64,000 nucleotides of DNA from CAVRXQ01 sp963849105. Lineage in GTDB: Bacteria > Actinomycetota > Acidimicrobiia > Acidimicrobiales > Bog-793. The stretch's first letter is position 1. Every line of letters starts with the position of its first letter. The position numbers were made by a program, and so were the translations under genes. Below the pieces are notes generated by a model, which saw only the letters and a list, made by a program, of their open reading frames with translations, was not told the origin of the DNA and made no database searches. Below are positions 59,587 to 64,000 of this stretch, piece by piece. The DNA is taken from assembly GCA_963849105.1 (NCBI GenBank), contig CAWKGD010000003.1:62001-126000 (forward strand). The letters run 5' to 3'.

Positions 59587-60588
59587 GTGCGTCTCGGCTT
59601 CTCCATGGGGTACGCGTCCCCGGGGACGAACCCGCTCGTGCTCATCGAGATGGCCCGTCAAGCCGAAGACCTCGGCTACGACTCGGCGTGGGCGTCCGAG
59701 GCGTGGGGGACCGACGCGGTCACGGTGCTCTCGTGGCTCGCGGCGACGACGTCGCGGATCAAGGTCGGTGCGGCGGTCCTGCAGATCCCCGGCCGGACGG
59801 CGGCGAACACGGCGATGACCGCCGCCACGCTCGATCTGATGTCGGGAGGCCGCTTTTTGCTCGGACTCGGCACGTCGGGGCCACAGGTCGTCGAAGGCTG
59901 GCACGGTCAGCCATGGGGGAAACCACTGACGAGAACGCGCGAGTACGTCGAACTCGTCCGCCGGGCGCTGCGCCGCGAGATGGTCGAGCTCGATGGGTCG
60001 GAGCTGGCCGTCCCGTACCGCGGACCGGGCGCCACCGGGCTCGGCAAGCCGCTCAAGCTGATGATGCGACCGCTGCGTTCAGAGATCCCGATCTACTTGG
60101 CCGCGTTGGGACCGAAGAACGTGGAGCTCGCCTTCGAGATCGCTGACGGCTGGTTGCCGATCTTTTTTTCGCCAGAACGTGCGCGCGCGATCTTCGGTTT
60201 TCAGGCGCGCGACGGCTTTGACATCGCGCCGTCGGCGATCGTGGTCCTGACGGACGATCTCGCCGCTGGGCGAGACGCCGTTCGGCCGATCCTCGCCCTC
60301 TATGTCGGCGGTATGGGCGCGCGTAACAAGAACTTCTACAACGAACTCGCGCGCCGTTATGGCTACGAGGCTGACGCCGAGCGGATCCAGCAGCTGTACC
60401 TCGACGGCAAACCGCGCGACGCGATCGCCGCGGTGCCTGATCGGCTCGTCGACGAGGTTGCCCTCGTCGGCTCGCGCGATCGCATCAGCGACCGGCTCGC
60501 GGCTTGGCGGGAGTCCGGAACGAACAGCCTGATTGTTCAGACGGACGATCTCGTGGCGCTTCGGACGATGGCAGAACTGGTCCTGTGA
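59587..60588 (+). CDS. LLM-class (F420-dependent type) oxidoreductase
   Basis: The protein has 333 residues. It has LGFSMGYASPGTNPLVLIEMARQAEDLGYDSAWASEAWGTDAVTVLSWLAATTSRIKVG, then MTAATLDLMSGGRFLLGLGTSGPQVVEGWHGQPW and RTREYVELVRRAL. It resembles mycobacterial F420-linked LLM enzymes of the MSMEG_type/Rv-like group more than flavin luciferases. The open frame starts earlier, but the GTG at 59587 begins at the conserved fold and follows TAGTGT. It is first of three overlapping genes with a SnoaL-like protein and an aldehyde dehydrogenase. Confidence 0.88.
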   Translation: MRLGFSMGYASPGTNPLVLIEMARQAEDLGYDSAWASEAWGTDAVTVLSWLAATTSRIKVGAAVLQIPGRTAANTAMTAATLDLMSGGRFLLGLGTSGPQVVEGWHGQPWGKPLTRTREYVELVRRALRREMVELDGSELAVPYRGPGATGLGKPLKLMMRPLRSEIPIYLAALGPKNVELAFEIADGWLPIFFSPERARAIFGFQARDGFDIAPSAIVVLTDDLAAGRDAVRPILALYVGGMGARNKNFYNELARRYGYEADAERIQQLYLDGKPRDAIAAVPDRLVDEVALVGSRDRISDRLAAWRESGTNSLIVQTDDLVALRTMAELVL

Positions 60589-61085
60589 GCGAGTGGAGCA
60601 CGATGCCGACTACTCCTGAACACGTCGAACACGACGCGGTCGTCGAGTTGATGCGGCGCGAAGTGATCCCTGGCGAGTACGAGGAGATCCGGGAGCTGTG
60701 GAAGCGCCACTCCATCGCCGAGGACAAGCGCGACCTGCCGGGGCTGATCTCGACATTGAGCGAAGACTGCGTCTACGAGATCGTTCCCGGAAAACACCGC
60801 TGGGAGGGCCACGACGGCGCTGCTCGTTTCTACGGGGAACTGTTGCGGGCTTTCCCCGATATCCACTTTGATCTGACCGACATCGTCATCGGTCCACAGG
60901 GGGTCTGCGAGGCCGCCCGGGTCACCGGCACGCATGAATCGGAATGGATCGGCTATCCACCTTCCGGCATGCCGATCAGCTGGCGCGTGGTTATCTTCTT
61001 TCCTTGGGATCGGGTGCAGCGCCGCTTTGCCGGCGAGAGGATCTTTGCCGACCCGAACGTGTTCGAACGAGATGTCACTCCGTAG
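60585..61085 (+). CDS. SnoaL/NTF2-like protein
   Basis: The protein has 166 residues from a GTG overlapping the LLM stop (GTGA). An ATG at 60603 is an alternative. The cone-like NTF2/SnoaL fold is indicated by IRELWKRHSIAEDKRDLPGLISTLSEDCVYEIVPGKHRWEGHDGAARFYGELLRAFPDIHFDLTDIVIG and VCEAARVTGTHESEWIGYPPSGMPI. Family members are polyketide cyclases, ketosteroid isomerases or binding proteins. None can be chosen here. The overlap with the LLM and ALDH genes suggests one substrate. Confidence 0.82.
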   Translation: MSEWSTMPTTPEHVEHDAVVELMRREVIPGEYEEIRELWKRHSIAEDKRDLPGLISTLSEDCVYEIVPGKHRWEGHDGAARFYGELLRAFPDIHFDLTDIVIGPQGVCEAARVTGTHESEWIGYPPSGMPISWRVVIFFPWDRVQRRFAGERIFADPNVFERDVTP

Positions 61086-62522
61086 ATGGCGATATCACTG
61101 AGTGTTCCCAGCCGCGGGGCTCTGTTCATCGCGGGCGAATGGGTCGAGCCCTCCGGCGACGCGACGATCGGAGTCACCAACCCGACAACCGAGCAGGTGA
61201 TCGCGACGGTTCCGGCCGCGACGATCGAAGACGTCGATCGCGCCGTCTCAGCCGCCCGCGGCGCGTTCGACGACTGGTCCGGGAGACCGCGCGAAGAGCG
61301 CGCCGGATACCTCTCAGCGATCGCCGAGGGCCTGAAAGAACGGCGCGAGGAACTGGCGGCTCTGATCTCGCAGGAAGTCGGGATGCCCCTCGAGCTCTCG
61401 CGGCGCATCCAGGTTCGCCTTCCGGTGAATCAGTTCGCGTCCGTCGGCGAGTGGATGGAGCAGATCCTCTGGGAGGAAAGGATCGGCAACTCGATCGTCG
61501 TGCGAGAGGCGGCCGGCGTCGTCGGCGCGATCACGCCGTGGAACTACCCCCTCCATCAGATTGCGGGCAAGGTTGCGCCGGCGCTCGCGGCCGGTTGTAC
61601 CCTCGTTTTGAAGCCAAGCGGAGTCGCACCGCTGAACGCGTTCGTGCTTGCGGACGTCATCGACGCCGCCGGCGTGCCGCCTGGGGTCTTCAACCTCGTC
61701 ACCGGATCGGGCGGCGTGGTCGGCGAAGGACTTGCCGCCCATCCCGACATCGACATGATCTCGCTCACCGGTTCGACCGCCGTTGGGCGACGCGTCAGCG
61801 AGCTTGCGTCCCAGACCGTGAAGCAGTGCGCCCTCGAACTCGGCGGTAAGTCACCGAACGTGATCCTCGACGATGCGAACCTCGAAAAGGCGATACCCGA
61901 CGGGGTCGCCAAATGCTTCCTCAATTCCGGACAGACGTGCAGCGCGCTGACGCGGATGCTTGTGCCGCGATCACAGATCTCAGAGGTTGAGGAGCTTGCG
62001 AAGCGAGCTGCCGAAAGCTTCACGCCGGGCGACCCCTTCGACCCGGCGACACGACTCGGGCCGGTCGTCTCGAAAGAACAGCGCGAGATCGTGCGCGGGT
62101 ACATCGAGACCGGGATTGCCGAAGGGGCGAGTCTCCTGACCGGTGGATCGCGCCCCCCAGAGGGTCTCGAGCGCGGCTATTTCGTGCGGCCGACGGTCTT
62201 CTCAAAGGTGCGCCCGGAGATGACGATCGCGCAGCAGGAGATCTTCGGCCCGGTGCTCGTGATTATCCCCTGCGACAATGAGGAGGATGCGATACGGATC
62301 GCGAACGACAGCGCCTACGGACTTGCGGGCGGAGTCTGGTCAGCGGACGAAGACCGCGCGAAGCGCGTCGCACTGCGGCTCCGCACCGGACAGGTCGAGA
62401 TCAACGGCGGCGAGTTCAACCTTGCCGCGCCGTTCGGCGGATACAAGCAGTCCGGGCACGGCCGCGAAAATGGACACCTCGCGATAAGCGATTACCTGCA
62501 GGTGAAGTCGCTGCAGTTCTGA
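61086..62522 (+). CDS. NAD(P)-dependent aldehyde dehydrogenase
   Basis: The protein has 478 residues starting directly at the end of the SnoaL-like gene (TAGATG). ALDH motifs are VVGAITPWNYPLHQIAGKVAPALAAGCTLVLKPSG (cofactor), the general-base Glu in LELGGKSPNVILDD, the catalytic Cys in FLNSGQTCSALTRM, and IFGPVLVIIPCDNEEDAI. The C-terminal GGYKQSGHGRENGHL completes the fold. It oxidises an aldehyde to its acid and could supply the ligases. Length normal. Confidence 0.94.
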   Translation: MAISLSVPSRGALFIAGEWVEPSGDATIGVTNPTTEQVIATVPAATIEDVDRAVSAARGAFDDWSGRPREERAGYLSAIAEGLKERREELAALISQEVGMPLELSRRIQVRLPVNQFASVGEWMEQILWEERIGNSIVVREAAGVVGAITPWNYPLHQIAGKVAPALAAGCTLVLKPSGVAPLNAFVLADVIDAAGVPPGVFNLVTGSGGVVGEGLAAHPDIDMISLTGSTAVGRRVSELASQTVKQCALELGGKSPNVILDDANLEKAIPDGVAKCFLNSGQTCSALTRMLVPRSQISEVEELAKRAAESFTPGDPFDPATRLGPVVSKEQREIVRGYIETGIAEGASLLTGGSRPPEGLERGYFVRPTVFSKVRPEMTIAQQEIFGPVLVIIPCDNEEDAIRIANDSAYGLAGGVWSADEDRAKRVALRLRTGQVEINGGEFNLAAPFGGYKQSGHGRENGHLAISDYLQVKSLQF

Positions 62523-62547
62523 TCGGATCGCCCGGGCGATGAGCCGC

Positions 62548-62976
62548 TCAGTGGCGGACGGAGGCGTTGGCCCGCACTCGCGCCGCGAACGACTGGAGAA
62601 CCTTGTTCGCGATCGCCGGCGCGGCGTCGAGAAGCGTCCCGAACTCCCGAGCGTCGAACACGAGAAGCTGGACAGGACCCTCTGCGACGACGGTGGCAAC
62701 CCTCGGCCCCCGATCGATGAGCGCCATCTCGCCGAAGAAGTCGCCGGCTCCGAGCGTGGCAACCTGTTTCCCGTCGACGAGGCAGCGGACCTTGCCATCT
62801 TCGATGAGGCAGAACTCGAACCCGGCTTTGCCCTGCTCCGCGAGCACCGTGCCGTCGGAAACCGAGATTTCAGTACCGAGGCGAGCGACCCGTCGCAGCT
62901 CCGTTTTGTTGCACGCGGAGAACAACGGCACCGCCGCAAGCTCCTCGAGCACGTTCGTCGGTACGGGATTCCTCAC
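62548..62976 (-). CDS. cyclic-nucleotide-binding domain protein
   Basis: The protein has 142 residues, essentially a single cNMP-binding domain: LEELAAVPLFSACNKTELRRVARLGTEISVSDGTVLAEQGKAGFEFCLIEDGKVRCLVDGKQVATLGAGDFFGEMALIDRGPRVATVVAEGPVQLLVFDAREF. The phosphate-binding cassette is GDFFGEMALIDRGPRVATV, with the Glu and Arg present. There is no helix-turn-helix. A GAGGAG ribosome site lies 5 nt before the GTG. It may bind a second messenger. It converges on the ALDH gene. Confidence 0.9.
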   Translation of the reverse strand: MRNPVPTNVLEELAAVPLFSACNKTELRRVARLGTEISVSDGTVLAEQGKAGFEFCLIEDGKVRCLVDGKQVATLGAGDFFGEMALIDRGPRVATVVAEGPVQLLVFDAREFGTLLDAAPAIANKVLQSFAARVRANASVRH

Positions 62977-63035
62977 GGCGTCTCCTCGTGCGTCTTCAGA
63001 ACGCGGAACCTACCTTCCTCGTTCGCGGCTGCGTC

Positions 63036-63314
63036 TCAGCCGATGACCACCTGACCGAACACGCTGCAAAGGCCGAGCGCTTCGATCGTGATCAGCGTCG
63101 CAACGATGACGAGGATGACGGTCTTCTTCCAGCGGCTTCCACCGCTCGACATCACCGGCGGCATGTACCAGTGCGGCAGAAGGTCGAAGTTCCCAGCGTC
63201 TGAGAAGGCAAGCGGGACCGCGTCGGCGTCGAGTGGCTGATCGGGATCGGCGGCAAGCGCGAGCTCGGCGAGCTCTTCGTCGCTGAACGGTTGGACCACA
63301 GCTGTCGTTTCCAC
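63036..63314 (-). CDS. small single-span membrane protein, unknown
   Basis: I start at the GTG at 63314, preceded by AAAAGGAA, giving 92 residues. It has an acidic N-terminal part (FSDEELAELALAADPDQPLDADAVPLAFSD), LLPHWYMPPVM, and one hydrophobic segment near the C-terminus (TVILVIVATLITIEALGL). No known family. It is divergent from the oxidoreductase gene. Confidence 0.6.
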   Translation of the reverse strand: METTAVVQPFSDEELAELALAADPDQPLDADAVPLAFSDAGNFDLLPHWYMPPVMSSGGSRWKKTVILVIVATLITIEALGLCSVFGQVVIG

Positions 63315-63462
63315 GGTCGTTCCTTTTGCGCCTGTCGCCCGATCCCGACGACGGCAATCGAGGCGGGTGCTCCTTCTCTGCACGATCGTACGGTGCGCGG
63401 CGCGGAACTGCCGAGCGGCGACGCCGAGGGCTCAAGGAGGCGAAGTTCACAGCCTCTCGTCG

Positions 63463-63468
63463 TAGGAT
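63463..63468 (+). promoter_or_regulatory. -10 element of the final oxidoreductase gene (leaderless type)
   Basis: TAGGAT ends 7 nt before the GTG at 63476, with no Shine-Dalgarno between. It lies in a 161-bp gap shared with the divergent small membrane protein gene. Confidence 0.5.
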
Positions 63469-63475
63469 CACGCCG

Positions 63476-64000
63476 GTGCCGCCGAACAGGCAAGTGACGT
63501 TGATCGCGCGCCCAGCCGGCGAGCCGAAGGAGTCCGACTTCGCATTGATCGAGACGGCGATCGCGGAGCCGGCCGAGGGCGAGGTGCTCGTCCGGACGCT
63601 GTGGCTCTCTCTCGATCCCTATCAGCGCGGTCGCATGAGCGAGGCGCGTTCGTACGCGCGTCCTGTCGAACTCGGCGAGGTGATGACGGGACAGACGGTT
63701 GGCGAAGTCGTCGAGAGTCGCTCTCCGCGACTTCGCCCGGGTGACGTCGTCCTTGCCGCATCCGGTTGGCAGGAGTTCGGCGTCGCGCCAGCCGATTCGC
63801 TGCGCCGCGTGGACCCGAGCGTCGCGCCGATCTCCACCGCGTTGCACGTGCTCGGGATGACGGGACTGACGGCGTACTTCGGGCTCTTCGATGTCGGCCG
63901 CCCCGTCGCCGGGGACACGGTCGTCGTCTCGGCGGCCGCGGGCGCCGTCGGCCAGATCGTCGGCCAGCTCGCGCTCTTGGCCGGATGTCGAACCGTCGGG
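63476..64000 (+). CDS. NADP-dependent medium-chain oxidoreductase, zinc-less (3' end outside window)
   Basis: An open frame from the GTG at 63476 runs without a stop to the edge, giving 175 residues. It reads QVTLIARPAGEPKESDFALIE, GEVLVRTLWLSLDPYQRGRMSE, PVELGEVMTGQTVGEVVES and VLGMTGLTAYFGLFDVGRPVAGDTVVVSAAAGAVGQIVGQLALL. These are features of the leukotriene B4 12-hydroxydehydrogenase/prostaglandin reductase group (also CurA, YncB), which lack zinc and reduce enones with NADPH. The cofactor domain continues past the window. Confidence 0.88.
   Translation, partial: MPPNRQVTLIARPAGEPKESDFALIETAIAEPAEGEVLVRTLWLSLDPYQRGRMSEARSYARPVELGEVMTGQTVGEVVESRSPRLRPGDVVLAASGWQEFGVAPADSLRRVDPSVAPISTALHVLGMTGLTAYFGLFDVGRPVAGDTVVVSAAAGAVGQIVGQLALLAGCRTVG

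Noticed and set aside
1..64000. CRISPR arrays, insertion sequences, rRNA genes or a replication origin
   Set aside because: No spaced direct repeats, transposase motifs, rRNA segments or DnaA-box clusters were found on reading.

Overview
The window is a GC-rich bacterial chromosome segment with an actinobacterial gene set: class II DAHP synthase, an MtrA/MtrB/LpqB-type operon, the rpsB-tsf-pyrH-frr-cdsA-dxr-rseP-ispG order, F420-type LLM oxidoreductases and many GTG starts. Secreted GYW..G.V..FGDA repeats and the large actinobacterial-style acyl-CoA gene sets point to Acidimicrobiia. That assignment is an inference from content, not from a marker comparison.

Layout. 1-12.3 kb: the end of obgE, then proB, a small secreted protein, proA, a histidine phosphatase, a secreted propeller/hydrolase coupled to DAHP synthase, nadD, rsfS, the inverted mtrA-mtrB-lpqB-like operon and xerC. 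12.3-20.8 kb: a tightly overlapped run for translation (rpsB with a structured leader, tsf, pyrH, frr), phospholipid synthesis (cdsA), isoprenoid synthesis (dxr with a one-base frameshift, ispG) and a site-2 protease (rseP). 20.9-30.7 kb: a disulfide-forming pair (CPYC thioredoxin-fold protein plus VKOR), rmuC, a GT-C-like membrane protein, an aminotransferase, a lipoprotein with a dead alpha/beta-hydrolase fold, threonine aldolase, a very acidic small protein, ArfB and a MOSC protein. 30.7-35.9 kb: an apparent tRNA-Leu-bounded island. A 3' tRNA-Leu fragment lies at one end and the intact tRNA-Leu(UAG) at the other. Between them are an ATPase-less Clp_N protein, a broken LuxR remnant and a PadR-ABC-FtsX operon with a 30-bp perfect palindromic operator. 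36-39.5 kb: one giant zinc-ribbon/cyclase/ATPase/TPR signalling protein. 39.6-62.5 kb: a large acyl-CoA catabolic region with four acyl-CoA dehydrogenases, three SDRs, two acyl-CoA ligases, thiolase, MaoC hydratase, alcohol and aldehyde dehydrogenases, two LLM oxidoreductases and a complete HAAT/LIV-type ABC importer. 62.5-64 kb: a cyclic-nucleotide-binding protein, a small membrane protein and the start of an NADP-dependent oxidoreductase.

How the genes work together. The catabolic region reads as uptake (LIV importer), CoA activation (two ligases), dehydrogenation, hydration, oxidation and thiolysis. An aminoglycoside-phosphotransferase-type kinase next to an ACAD11-like dehydrogenase recalls the kinase/dehydrogenase pair that is fused in human ACAD10/ACAD11 and present as separate LvaA/LvaC proteins in the Pseudomonas levulinate pathway. 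The locus may therefore handle 4-hydroxyacyl-CoAs. This is the most interesting candidate system in the window.

Expression style. Inside operons, starts and stops overlap (ATGA, GTGA, TGATG). Many operon-first genes have a TANNNT box 5-8 nt before the start codon and no Shine-Dalgarno, the pattern of leaderless transcripts. Three divergent pairs share overlapping -10 elements.
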